Of a stretch of DNA of 64,000 nt, positions 1 to 10,422 are shown piece after piece; positions within the stretch are counted from its first letter, which is position 1; the number at the start of each line of letters is the position of its first letter. Below the pieces are notes generated by a model. The model searched no databases. It worked only from the letters and a program-made list of their open reading frames with translations, and was not told the DNA's origin. Source of the stretch: Persicaria tinctoria (lineage: Eukaryota; Streptophyta; Magnoliopsida; Caryophyllales; Polygonaceae). A program made the translations under genes and the position numbers. Location of the stretch: the NCBI GenBank assembly GCA_037127255.1, contig JBANSL010000013.1:11552688-11616687 (forward strand). Direction: 5' to 3'.

Positions 1-2237
1 ACAAAAAAAATCAAACTAATTATAGACAAACTTATTCACCCCCTTCAGGGTGCCTTTGTGTCTGACATGGTCATCCAAGATAATGTCTTAATTGCCCACG
101 AAATCTTCCATTCCTTTAGATTGCGTACGGGTAAGGAGGGATGGTTGACAATTAAACTTGACATGGAAAAAGTAGCATACGATAGAGTAGATTGGAGTTT
201 CACAAAAAAAGATTTTAGAAAAATTCGGGTTTCACCCTAGCTCCATCGCTTGGGTTATGGAATGTGTAACGACTGTTTCCTTCTCAGTACTAGTTAACAA
301 TGGCCCTACATATATGTTTTTCCCCTCTCGGGGTCTTCGTTAGGGGGATCCTTTATCCCCTTTTTTGTTTATCTTGGGAGCATAAATTCTAGCTCGGAAA
401 CTCTCTGCGGAAACTAATGTGGATAATAGTCCTATTGGTTTTACCTTTGGCAGGAACGGCCCTCGGGTTCCGTTCTTATCTTTTGCCGATGACATCATAA
501 TCTTCTCAAGAGGCAGTGTTGCTGCGAGGCAAAAAGTTAGAGAAATAATTGATTTATACTGTAAAGTTTCTGGGCAAAAAGTTAACTATCATAAATCTAG
601 CTTCCAAGCCATAAAAGACATTTCAAACTCTAGGATCTCAGATCTAAGTACTTGTTTAAGTATTACAAACAAAAACTCATTGGAAAAGTATCTCAGATGT
701 CCGATTATTAACGGTAGAGTTAACAAACACACCTTTGAAGACATCATCTGCAAATCTAAAGAACAACTAAGTAAATGGCGCGCCAACGCTCTATCACAAT
801 AGGGACAAGCAATCCCAATTAATACAAACTTATTAGCCAAGCCGTTATATACGATGCAAAACTTCATGTTACCCTTATCGATACACAAGGAGCTTGACCG
901 GATTAATAGAATGTTCTTTTGGAATAAGGATCTACAACACCGCCCGCTTATCAGTTGGGATAGGGTTTGTAGACCAAAAAAATGCGGGGGGTTGGTGCTT
1001 CGGAAATCAAAAGAAATGAACAAAGCCCTCCAAATGAAACTTTTATGGAAAATATTGGCAGAACCAGATAATGTCTGGGTTACTCTTATCAGACACAAGT
1101 ATCTTCGTTCTGCTAATATCTTTGAATACAAGAAAAGAGGTGATTCCTAATGGCAATGAGCCAAATTGACAACTCTCATCGATAAATTTAAGACTGGACT
1201 AATTTGGTCTATTGGAAATGGTAATTCCATCAAATTTTGGACGAATAATTGGATTACAACTTCCTCTATACATGCTAGGGAGAATTGCCTCCAAATTAAT
1301 AACATAGAAGAAACTGTCAGTAACTATATATTAGGTGGTAGGTGGTGGACGGAAAAGCTTAGCAATGTATTACCTGAAGACATAGTCGATCAAAGAAATC
1401 CTGGATATTCCTCTTTCCGTTTCTCCCTTTGAGGATCGGTTATATTGGTGGCCTAATAGAACTGGCTGGTTCACCACGTCGAGTGCATACAAACTAATCA
1501 CGGCTCAATCTGCGTTGAATTTAGACACCAACGTCTGGATTTGGAAATTGGATATTCCGCCCAAGGTAACAAATTTTTTATGGAAATTATGCAAGGATGG
1601 CCTTTCGGCTGGATTTAGGCTAGCTCAACGTGGGACTTCTGTACCATCCACATGCAGTCTGTGCAACTGTGTAGTAGAAGATGATGTTCACCTTTTGTTA
1701 GAATGCCAGTATGTACGTTCCCTCTTCTGTTTACCGGCACACATACACTCAACAATATCTAGTATGATAAATCATTCATGAGATATTAAACCAATTATCT
1801 CATTCATTGGAAACAATCTTTCCTCTGTGTCCAAGGTGGATCCACAATTGCAAACAATGATGGATCCACAATTGCAAACAATATTGAAAGCTCGGCTGGA
1901 GCCGTAATTCGGGACTGGGATGGACATCTTATACACATTTGCTATCAAAAACTTGGTGAACAAAGCCCGTTGAAAGCGGAAGCCCTTGCGCTTAAATTGG
2001 CAATCCAACATGTTCTACAACTCCGTATCAACAAAATCCACATTGAAGGTGATTCTCTCATAATTATAAACCACCTAAAAGAAACATCTAAATGTCATTG
2101 GGAAATCGAACTGATCTTATCAGATGTTAAACTTCTTTTATCGACTGTGAAAGAAGTGCCCTTCTTTGATGTTCCCCGATTAGGCAATAGAGTGGCTGAT
2201 AAGGTTGCACACCTTTGCCACTCTGCCTAGGGTGCCG
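1..2237 (+). pseudogene. Degenerate LINE (L1-type) ORF2: reverse transcriptase, zinc-binding and RNase H regions
   Basis: This is the remains of a plant non-LTR retrotransposon ORF2, broken by stops and frameshifts into consecutive fragments. In order there are: reverse transcriptase N-terminal blocks (58-240, ending in the decayed D-x-x-K/A-Y-D-R-V-D-W block), the catalytic block with FADD near 484-495, the RT thumb and connection (854-1150, FFW and GGL motifs), the zf-RVT type region with IPPKVTNFLWKL and CSLC...E-D-x-x-H-L-x-x-x-C (1515-1780), and an RNase H-like RVT_3 domain (1880-2230, AEALALKLAIQHVL, then IEGDSL). The 5' part lies outside the window. It lacks an intact frame, so it cannot move on its own. 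Confidence 0.93.
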
Positions 2238-2509
2238 ATATTTACAACAATTTTGGTCTTTTAGACCTCATCCGTAAGGATGTTGCCGGGTAGAGCTCGC
2301 TTGCCCGAATTTTTTCCTAATAAAAAAAATAATACAATGAAAACAACAAATTAAATTATATTCATAACCTTCATCAAATATTTTTAAATTATAAATTGCC
2401 AAAAATAGACCCCATATATAAAAATAATTTAATACAATAATATATTTTAAAACATCTAATGCTATAAAATTGCCATTGATGGATAAATAACTCTGTATAG
2501 TAAGACGCA

Positions 2510-2745
2510 TGCTCTACTAAAACCTTGCGTACTTAAAACCTTGCGTACTTAATTTAAGAAAAAAAATTAAAACCTTGCGTACTTAATTTAAGAAAATAAA
2601 TAAATAACTCTGTATCGGATAAATTGCCATTGATTTTCCGATAAGAAAAAAAAATAGTGTATATAAAAATAAAAATAAAATAGTTTTAGCATAATCTATA
2701 TGGAAAATTAAAACCTTGTGTACTTAATTTAAGAAATAACTATAA
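2510..2745. repeat. Short direct repeats in AT-rich DNA
   Basis: The unit AAAACCTTGCGTACTTAA, with an AAGAAA tail, occurs four times: twice back to back near 2519-2555, again near 2569-2597, and with one change (TTGTGTAC) near 2709-2735. It lies between the LINE relic and a Helitron-type 3' end and may be internal to that Helitron. No gene is visible from 2238 to 2880. Confidence 0.6.
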
Positions 2746-2880
2746 TGTGAAATGAAAAAAGCCTAAAGAAAGATCAAATAGATTAGACCGAATTTCTATT
2801 TAAATAATTTTTAATTATGGTTCGTTTTTATTCGAATTAATATATGAATGTATAAACTCATCGATACAAAAGTCGTTAAT

Positions 2881-2909
2881 CCCGTGCGTAGCACGGGGTA
2901 GTCCACTAG
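2881..2909 (+). mobile_element. Helitron 3' terminus (hairpin plus CTAG)
   Basis: A GC-rich hairpin (CCCGTGCGTAGCACGGG, 2881-2897) is followed after 8 bases by CTAG and then T at 2910. This is the classic plant Helitron end: a short palindrome about 10 nt before CTRR, inserted before T. The AT-rich sequence to its left is probably a small non-autonomous Helitron. I could not place its 5' TC end. Confidence 0.7.
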
Positions 2910-2910
2910 T

Positions 2911-3885
2911 ATAATGTAATTGTTGTAGAGGATCCTCATTGTCCAACAATTTATACGAATTAAACTATTGGTTTGTATGGATGACATTTTAGTAGTTAAT
3001 AAACTAGTAAAATTAAGAGATTAAATTATTAGATGTGTATGGGGTAGTTTAAATTTTTTTGTTTTTAGATAAAACTGAGTGTTTAAAAAAAAAGCTTGTT
3101 TTGGTTGCTTTTTTGTTTTTGTTTTTGGTGTTTATTTGATTTGAAAGTACAAGTATATCCCTAATATCAACTAAATAAACTCTACTTTTTACAAATAAAC
3201 TATTTTTTCACTCCATATGGTGTTTATATTTCACACAAATTTTTAAGCTTATTTCAAATGATTTTTTAACTTTAACCTATTTAAAAAAATTTAGCAATTT
3301 TTTCAACCCCGTTCCATACGGAACCTATGTTTGAAAAATATAAATTTTTGTCTAAAAGGGCGGAAGGACAACTATTATTCCTGATATTACTTTGTCTTTA
3401 TGTAATTTCATTTATTTATAAAGTATACATCATTTCCCTGCTTTAATTTTCTGTCACGGGGGCCGGGGCTATTGTACTTGTTATAAAAAAAATAAAAATG
3501 ATAATACAGAAATCATGGAATATATGGCCACAGTGTAATTTTGGACGTACCATGGAAAGAAACAAGAACTGACATTTCAGACACAGTTTCACACTTCTAT
3601 GTATTTCCTTCATCCACTTATCCTTCTATTATTCACGGATCATTCATTTGTGTTACAACTTGATTCTTGTTTTCTTATCTCCTAATTACGTAGTTGTTGT
3701 TTTTTGTCTAATCCTAATTTGTTGTTTAATGTCTGCATTCTTCTCCTAATTTAGTTGTTATTTTTTGGTCTAATCCTAATTAGTTGTTTACTATCGCTTT
3801 CCACATTCTCTTTCCCAAGCACGCGGAAAGCGATTAGAGTAAACTACGCACGATCGGTAGTCCAGCATATAACATCATTTAGAAT
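2911..3885. other. AT-rich intergenic stretch without a recognised gene
   Basis: It is rich in T and A tracts, with no reading frame resembling a known family and no clear terminal repeats. The 87-codon open frame starting at 3755 on the plus strand overlaps an antisense LINE relic and is taken as chance. Confidence 0.5.
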
Positions 3886-3889
3886 GAGA

Positions 3890-4310
3890 ACTTGTAGTTC
3901 TAAATCCGTGATAGGGCGGTCATGTGTAATCCAGAAAGGTCAATCTATCTGTTACACTATTAATTTCCCTAAACACATGACGAATTTGGACCGTTTTAAA
4001 TCGATAGAGATCCATTAAGAAATCAGAAATGATCATCTCGATTTTCCAAGGGCAATTTCAAATGCCTTTAGGTGCATTAATAATGCATAAGTTGTCACCT
4101 TCTATTTCGATGTTTTGAATACTAAGTTCTAAAGCTTCACGAATTCCTTCTCTTAAAGTTGTAGCCTCGGCTCTAATAACCGAACATGGCGGGATACTAG
4201 TCCCCTTCATAGAGACCCAATTTGCTTTATGATCTCGGATAACAAAGTCAATCGCGGAGTTTCCGTTGTCTCGTAAGGACCCGTCAAAATTAATTCATCT
4301 TGATCTATGT
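3890..4310 (-). pseudogene. LINE RNase H-like (RVT_3) fragment
   Basis: Read on the minus strand, this gives a typical RVT_3 order: INFDGSLRDNGNSAIDFVIRD, then RAEATTLREGIREALE, then IEGDNLCIINA, a stop, then CPWKIEMIISD. This is the C-terminal domain of a plant LINE ORF2. The rest of the element is not adjacent and the frame is interrupted, so it is a dead fragment. Confidence 0.85.
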
Positions 4311-4524
4311 GTTAAACAAATAACACATGCATCTAGAATGAATAAGCTAAAGTCTATGGTTTTGTTGCAATTAATTAACAAAAGATGAAAATGGCAAACC
4401 CAACATTGCTCTTCGATTAATATCGGTCTCTAGGGATTCTTACTAGTGTTAATTAATCCTGTTCAAATTAATTTGGTGCAGGATTATGGGAAGTATATAG
4501 TTTCACTTGTTGAATAGTTTCATC

Positions 4525-4837
4525 TAGACCTCTAGACCTGTCAAAACACAACCCGATTCGAATGCCTGGAAATTTTGACCCGAATTTTTTTTCCAACCCA
4601 AACCTGAAAAACCGGAAATTTTCCGGGTAATCTGGGTTTCGACCCGGTAATTTTGACCCAATTTACTCGATTGACCTGGTGTCCCGATTGACTTATAATT
4701 ATAGTATATAATTGACAAACCCGAAATCGACCCGAAACCCGGTCAAACCCGGGTTCGAGTCAACCCGAAAATATCCGGAATCCGTTTTACCCGAGACTCG
4801 GAGTGATCCGACCCGAACGACCCGTTTGACAGGTGTA
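4525..4837. mobile_element. hAT-type MITE with 8-bp target duplication
   Basis: The element is flanked by a perfect 8-bp duplication GTTTCATC (4517-4524 and 4838-4845). The ends are inverted: TAGACCT...CTGTCAAA at the left and TTTGACAGGTGTA at the right. An extra 8 bp at the left end looks like a small local duplication. The interior is full of CCCG/CGGG motifs (GACCCG, CCGAAC) and has no coding potential. The 8-bp duplication and T-A-G start fit the hAT superfamily. Confidence 0.88.
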
Positions 4838-5102
4838 GTTTCATCACATGATTAGACTATTTTAATCATGTAAAACAAGACAATTAACAAAAAGAATCTT
4901 GCAGCTTTTATGAAAAAACTATACACTTAATTGTAACAGAAAACATACCTTAATTACTATGGAAGTTGCAGCATATATATGTTCTACTTAAAGCTCAAGA
5001 ATCATTAATGCCCAACACTTAACTTTGTAAGATGAAACACCAAATGTAATTGATCTCTTAAGCCTGAGCAATTTCTCCGCCTTCCGAATTGATCAACAAG
5101 GT

Positions 5103-8100
5103 ATGGAGATTGAGAGTGGCAAAATTGGGACTGGTCATAGCACAAGCAAGAGCACTCCAATCCACCAAGGGATGGTCATAAGGCCATTGGAAGCAATTCA
5201 TGATGTCTGTCTCCCATCCGAGAAGCCGACATTGCGAAAGCTCAAGCACAAGCTCACTGAGATCTTCTTCCCTGATGATCCTTTACGCCGGTTCAAGAAC
5301 CAGTCTCTGGCTAGCAGCCTGATCCTCGGCCTTCAGTCCTTGTTCCCAATCCTCCAATGGCTTCCTAGATACAATCTCAATCTCTTTAGATCCGATCTTG
5401 TAGCCGGCCTCACCATTTCTAGCCTTGCTATTCCTCAGGTTTGATTGCAACTTCCAAATAATAACTTTGATCTTCCTAATAGCTTAAAAGCACATCGCCT
5501 TTTTCGTGCTTTTCGCAGGGGATTAGTTATGCTAAGCTTGCCAATTTGCCACCCATAATTGGCCTATGTGAGTATACTTTAAAAGTAATTAGCATCTTAT
5601 ATATTCTGGTGTGATTGGATTATGTTTGTACCGAAGATTTTGGCATTGTTTCATGTAGATTCAAGCTTTGTGCCGCCTATAATATACTCGGTTCTTGGAA
5701 GCTCTAGGCATCTTGGGGTCGGTCCGGTCTCTATAAGTTCACTTATCATGGGCTCAATGCTATCTGAAATGGTGTCGCCGATGAAGGAGCCTGAGCTCTA
5801 CCTTAAACTAGCATTCACTACCACTTTCTTTGCAGGCTTGTTTCAGTCTTCCTTGGGCCTATTTCGGTAATTGATGTCTAAGTAGCCGAAAAACAAGGAT
5901 CTATCTAGTGAATCAATGATTTAGATCAGTTTAGAGTCTTTTAACTTTGGTGGAAGAAATTAAATGGTGTTGATATAAGATCCTTGTTGATTGAGTAGGT
6001 TGGGTTTCATCATCGATTTCTTGTCAAAGGCGACACTCATAGGATTCACCGCAGGTGCTGCAATGATTGTCTCTCTGCAGCAGCTCAAGGGTTTGCTTGG
6101 GATTTCTCACTTCACCAACCAAATGCAGATCATCCCTGTCGTCTCCTCCGTCTTCCATCATAGAAATGAGGTAAAACACAAACCTCGAAATCATTTTATT
6201 TTAATCTTAGATGACTTAGCTGCTCTGCTGCTGTATGTTAAAAGTGGTCATGGCAAACCATTCTCATGGGAACCGCTTTCCTTGCGTTTCTGCTGACAGC
6301 TAGGCAAATTGTAAGTATAAGAGCAAGTACTTGCATAACAATTTTGGTTTTTCAATTGTTTTCGGCTCCTAAGGCGTTTTTATTGTTCTCAACGTTAGAG
6401 TGCGAAGAGACCAAAGTTGTTCTGGATATCAGCAGCTGCACCATTGACATCAGTCGTGGTATCGACACTCATGGTTTTCTGTCTCAAATCTAAAGCTGAT
6501 GGAATCATCAAAGTGAGAGCTCATTCTGTGTGCTTTAGTTCTCTTGTTTCTGTTAGCAAATATTAGTTTATATTTGTCCATATCATTATAGTGACGATTG
6601 TACCCTCAGGGTTTTCACCCATTGATATATATACAGGAGTAGGTCTCTGAGATCCTTCGGGGACTCAGTTATCCAAACACTTACAGAGTAGGCCTCTGAG
6701 ATCCTTCAGGGACTCAGTTATCCAAACACTTACAGTTTCGTGTTTTCTATCAGCTGATAACGCGAAAGCTGTTTGTCAATCAACGCAGATTGGTGATCTA
6801 CCTGAGGGCTTAAATCCGCCTTCAACAAGATTGCTTACTTTCCATGGAGCTTATGGCCTGCTTGCCATGAAAACTGGCCTCATAACTGCCATTCTTTTGC
6901 TCGCTGTACGGAATCATTGAGTTTTTTTTATGTATTCGGATGAGGTGGTTCGAGTAAAGGTAAAAGCAAATTCATTCATGGTTTCTACTAGGAAGGAATT
7001 GCGGTTGGAAGGACGTTTGCGGCCATTGAAAACTACCAAGTAGACGGAAACAAAGAAATGATCGCGATTGGCCTAATGAACATTGCAGGATCTTGCTCCT
7101 CTTGCTATCTTACAACAGGTACTTATTTTCTCCTCTCTTTATATACGGGCATTGTAAAGCATAGTACTGACACGAATGTGCAAACAAGGTGCGTTCTCTC
7201 GGTCTGCTGTGAACTACAATGCCGGAGCAAAGACGGCCTTCTCCAACATAGTGATGGCCTTGACAATGCTAGTCACTCTGCTCTTCCTAATGCCACTCTT
7301 TCGATACACTCCAAACCTCGTTTTATCAGCCATAATTATAACTGCTGTGGCTGGATTGATCGATTACAAGGCCGCCTGCAGGCTATGGAAGATCGACAAG
7401 GTTGATTTCCTCGCATGCTTGTGCTCCTTTCTAGGTGTCCTCTTCATCTCAGTGCCAATTGGACTCTCCATTGCGGTACGTTGATCATCTTTCGTTCCTC
7501 TTTTATGACTAGATTCAGTGGCGGCTGCAGGATTTGCCAGAAGGGGGGGGGGGGCGAAATTGTTTGCTGGAGGGAAAATTTCCTTTGTATATATAATAAA
7601 GAGTTTTTTTAAATATATTGAAAATAAATAATAAATTGTGGTATAAATATGATAATTTATTACAAAATTTTAATAATTTATATGCATGCGTAGCATGTTT
7701 AAGATTTTTTTAAAAAATATTAAAAGAAAATTATAAATTTTTTAAAGAATTTGTTATTGGTAAATGAAAAAAAAATTGATAGGGTTGAAAACTATGACAA
7801 AAAAAAACTCATAAATTGTGTTTAACTATGACGTTGATAGTAAAAAAGTTTCATAGGAATAAAAATTAGAAGAATTTTTTAAAATATATGTGTAACATAA
7901 TGAATAATCTTATGAAAATATTAAAAGAAAAATATAAAATTTGTTTTAAATATGACATTTATAATAGGAAAAATTATTTTTTAAAATATTTGTGTAACAT
8001 AATGAATAATCTTATGAAAATTTTAAAAGAAAAATATAAATTTAATTTAAATATGACATTTATAATAGGGAAAATTTGGTTAAAAAAATAGTGGAAAAAA

Positions 8101-9070
8101 ATAAAGAATGAGGTTTGGATCCCATCTGTTAGGATGCCTCAGCTGCATACATCACTGCACTTCCACTTGGCACCTATCGTAATGATAAACGGCTAGACCT
8201 CTTGCATCCCTTTTACTTCCTTCCCAGTTCCCTCCTTTTCACCAACTAGGCTAGACAACTTTATTGCTGTTTTTCACATTTTTTTAATTTTTTAATTTTA
8301 AAAAAATGTCCTTGTTTTCGTTGTTGATTCAGGTTGGAATCTCAGTGCTCAAGGTCCTTGTTCATGTCATTAGGCCTAACATTGTGTTGCTAGGCAACAT
8401 CCCTGGCACTGCCATGTTCCGAAGCCTTCAACGTTACAACAACTCTATAAAAATTCCTTGTTTTCTAGTTCTCGCCATTGAATCTCCAATCTATTTCGCT
8501 AACGCGACATTCATACACGAGAGGTTTTCTTCCTTTTTGGGTCCTTATAATGTCGTCGTTTCCTGGGATAGTCGTGTGGTTAACGTATTACCTTGTGCTT
8601 CCAACAGAATACTTAGGCTGATTGGGGAGGAGGAAGAGAGGATTGATTTGGCCAAAGAAGCAAAGCTAAAATGTCTCATTATGGAGTTAACCGGTATGTG
8701 CTTTTCAAGGCCTTGAAAAAAAACTAAACACACAAATTAATACACATTTTTGTTAACGATCAAATTGGTGTGCAGCTGTTACTGCCATTGATACTAGCGG
8801 CATTGATGCAATAGATGAGATGGCCAAGATGCTCGAGAAGAGATCATTGCAGGTGACTATCTCTCTCTATATATATATCGATGAACGTACATACCAAAGT
8901 TGTTACACCAATTGTTTTGGTTCATTTTGTAGCTTGTTTTGGTGAATCCGGCTGCGAGTGTGATGGAGAAGCTGCACAATTCAAAAGTATTGGACTTGTT
9001 TGGAACCAACGGGCTCTATATGTCTGTAGAAGAAGCTGTTTTCGACGTAACTTCCTCATGGAAGGCATAG
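5103..9070 (+). CDS. SULTR3: Sulfate transporter, SULTR3 subfamily (13 exons, about 655 aa)
   Basis: A membrane anion:proton symporter of the SLC26/SulP family. Plant SULTR3 members are reported in sulfate uptake into plastids or in phosphate distribution. Exons by GT-AG junctions: 5103-5438, 5519-5567, 5659-5866, 5999-6170, 6245-6310, 6399-6512, 6789-6905, 6992-7118, 7189-7475, 8333-8523, 8608-8693, 8776-8852, 8933-9070. They sum to 1,968 nt in one open frame, the usual SULTR3 length. Visible landmarks are the N-terminal FFPDDPLRRFKNQ, the first membrane block LFRSDLVAGLTISSLAIPQ, then GISYAKLANLPPIIGLYSSF, GSSRHLGVGPVSI, EGIAVGRTFA and GSCSSCYLTTGAFSRSAVN, and a C-terminal STAS domain with ELTAVTAIDTSGIDAI. 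The start codon follows stops in frame and gives the standard family N-terminus. Intron 9 (7476-8332) carries AT-rich repeat DNA but its splice sites are intact. Which SULTR3 member it is cannot be fixed by eye. Confidence 0.95.
6636..6736. repeat. Tandem duplication of about 50 bp in SULTR intron 6
   Basis: Two adjacent copies start with GAGTAGG(T/C)CTCTGAGATCC and end with CCAAACACTTACAG. They differ at only a couple of positions. Each copy ends in a polypyrimidine-poor ACAG, so each could act as a cryptic acceptor. The true exon 7 acceptor is at 6788. Confidence 0.85.
7520..8100. repeat. AT-rich insert in SULTR intron 9 with a 102-bp tandem repeat
   Basis: Starting after a G10 tract near 7543, the intron becomes extremely AT-rich. 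Two near-identical units with a 102-bp period (TGTAACATAATGAATAATC begins at 7891 and 7993) are preceded by a more diverged relative near 7690. The 67-codon open frame over these units is repeat-derived, not a gene. This looks like a decayed transposon, but no ends could be placed. Confidence 0.65.
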
Positions 9071-9519
9071 CATGAGGCTTGCAAGATTATATGTTGGAGT
9101 TTGACAATGTTGCTTGTATCATGCAATGTGATTTGGAAGTGAAAAAGGATTCCTAAGTTGATTGACAAATCAGTGGATTCATACTTGTTGTTTGCATTAA
9201 AGTACTCTTGATATAGATTGAAGAAGATTAAACAAGAAGTACTTCATTATGACTTTGATAATAGGATTCATAGATTCACCAAATTTGAACTAAGGTACAT
9301 TACTTATGAAGTTGGGAAGATGAAATCACAAGAGGCAAATCGAATAATTGTCTAGTTATAAACTTAACAAAATAGTGAGTGTTTAATTGATACAACTTAA
9401 ACAATATTTTATTTTCAATTCACATTTTTTGAACCACATATATAATATACTAAGCTAAACAAACACTTGGAATCCAAACACACACTTACTAGCCTAAATT
9501 ACATAGGCCTTAATTATTA
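9071..9519. other. SULTR 3' flank
   Basis: It contains the presumed 3' UTR and AT-rich spacer. No second gene is visible, and no strong poly(A) signal could be singled out. Confidence 0.5.
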
Positions 9520-9735
9520 CTTCCTCCGATTTTTAATATAAGGCATTGGGATTTTGTGCACGTAGTTTAAGAAGCTTAAAACTATATAAAATATTAATGT
9601 TTTTTATTAATTTTTTTTACATTATAATACTTATTAGTAAAAATTAATAAAAAAACTTTAATATTTTATATAGTTTTAAGCTCCTTAAACTACGTGTACA
9701 AAATCTCAATGCATTATATTTCCAATCGGAGGGAG
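9520..9735. mobile_element. Stowaway-type MITE
   Basis: The ends match the Stowaway (Tc1/mariner) consensus: CTTCCTCCGATTTTTAATAT at the left and its complement, ending ATCGGAGGGAG, at the right. A TA duplication flanks it (9518-9519, 9736-9737). The two halves fold back on each other over most of the 216 bp (GTAGTTTAAGAAGCTTAAAA versus TTTTAAGCTCCTTAAACTAC). It has no coding capacity. A second, truncated Stowaway end occurs near 25,330-25,438. Confidence 0.93.
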
Positions 9736-9910
9736 TATAATTATTTTCCAATAAGTTTGATAAAATATGCTTTTAACTTTTTTTTCTTTTTGAGTAAAGA
9801 TATGCTTTTAACTATTATTACGTATTTAAAAGTAAATAAAAAGGGTAAACATTAACTGAATATATTTAACTATATATATACACATACTCACCCGCATAAG
9901 CATCGTAACC

Positions 9911-9992
9911 GTCGATATGTCCGAGTGGTTAAGGAGACAGACTTGAAATCTGTTGGGCTTTGCCCGCGCAGGTTCGAACCCTGCTGTCGACG
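9911..9992 (+). tRNA. tRNA-Ser (anticodon UGA)
   Basis: An 82-nt type II tRNA with a long variable arm. The acceptor pairs GTCGATA with TGTCGAC, the A box is near TCCGAGTGGTTAAGG, the anticodon loop CTTGAAA holds TGA (U-G-A), the variable arm is TGGGCTTTGCCCG, and the B box is GGTTCGAACCC. No intron is present. A T-rich run (CTTTTTC) starting 3 nt downstream fits Pol III termination. Confidence 0.96.
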
Positions 9993-10080
9993 TCTTTTTC
10001 TTTTCTTTTTCCTTTTTTATATATATTCCTTGAATCTTTTTCTTTTCTTTTTCCTTTTTTATATATATTCATTGAATTGG
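9993..10080. repeat. Tandem duplication of about 42 bp after the tRNA, with T-rich Pol III stop signals
   Basis: Two copies of a CTTTTTCTTTTCTTTTTCC block followed by TTTTTTATATATATTC and TTGAAT lie back to back. They differ at one base (CCTTG versus CATTG). Both carry T tracts long enough to stop Pol III. Confidence 0.75.
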
Positions 10081-10422
10081 TAAATAAAGAGCGGCCATTC
10101 CGGGGTTCGAACCGGAGATCTATAGGTACTACCCACAAGTCCTTTCCGGTGAACCATTTTGAAATGGTTTTTTTTTATATATATATTCCGCGATTATGGT
10201 TAATAACATCAAAACTACAATTCTTATTCATTCTATGGCAGATATATAATGCACAGCCTCAAGAAAATCAGGCATGGAGAATAAGGATATGGAAATGAAA
10301 GCCACTTCCCAGCTGATCACCTCCAAAAAACCCATTTATACATATGCAAAGCTATCCCCAAGGATTTTTGCCTTCGAAACGGCCGGGGAGCCGGAGAACG
10401 AAAAATGACGAGGCGATTAAAA
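10081..10422. other. Spacer between tRNA-Ser and the RUS gene
   Basis: It includes the presumed 3' UTR of the minus-strand RUS gene. A B-box-like GGTTCGAACC at about 10,104 is not part of a foldable tRNA. No gene is seen. Confidence 0.5.

Noticed and set aside
7888..8091. 67-codon open frame in SULTR intron 9
   Set aside because: It is an AT-rich tandem repeat read twice (102-bp period), lying within an intron with intact splice sites.
10090..10170. Possible second tRNA near tRNA-Ser (GGTTCGAACC B-box-like motif)
   Set aside because: Only a T-arm-like palindrome is present. On neither strand could I fold an acceptor, D arm and anticodon arm around it.
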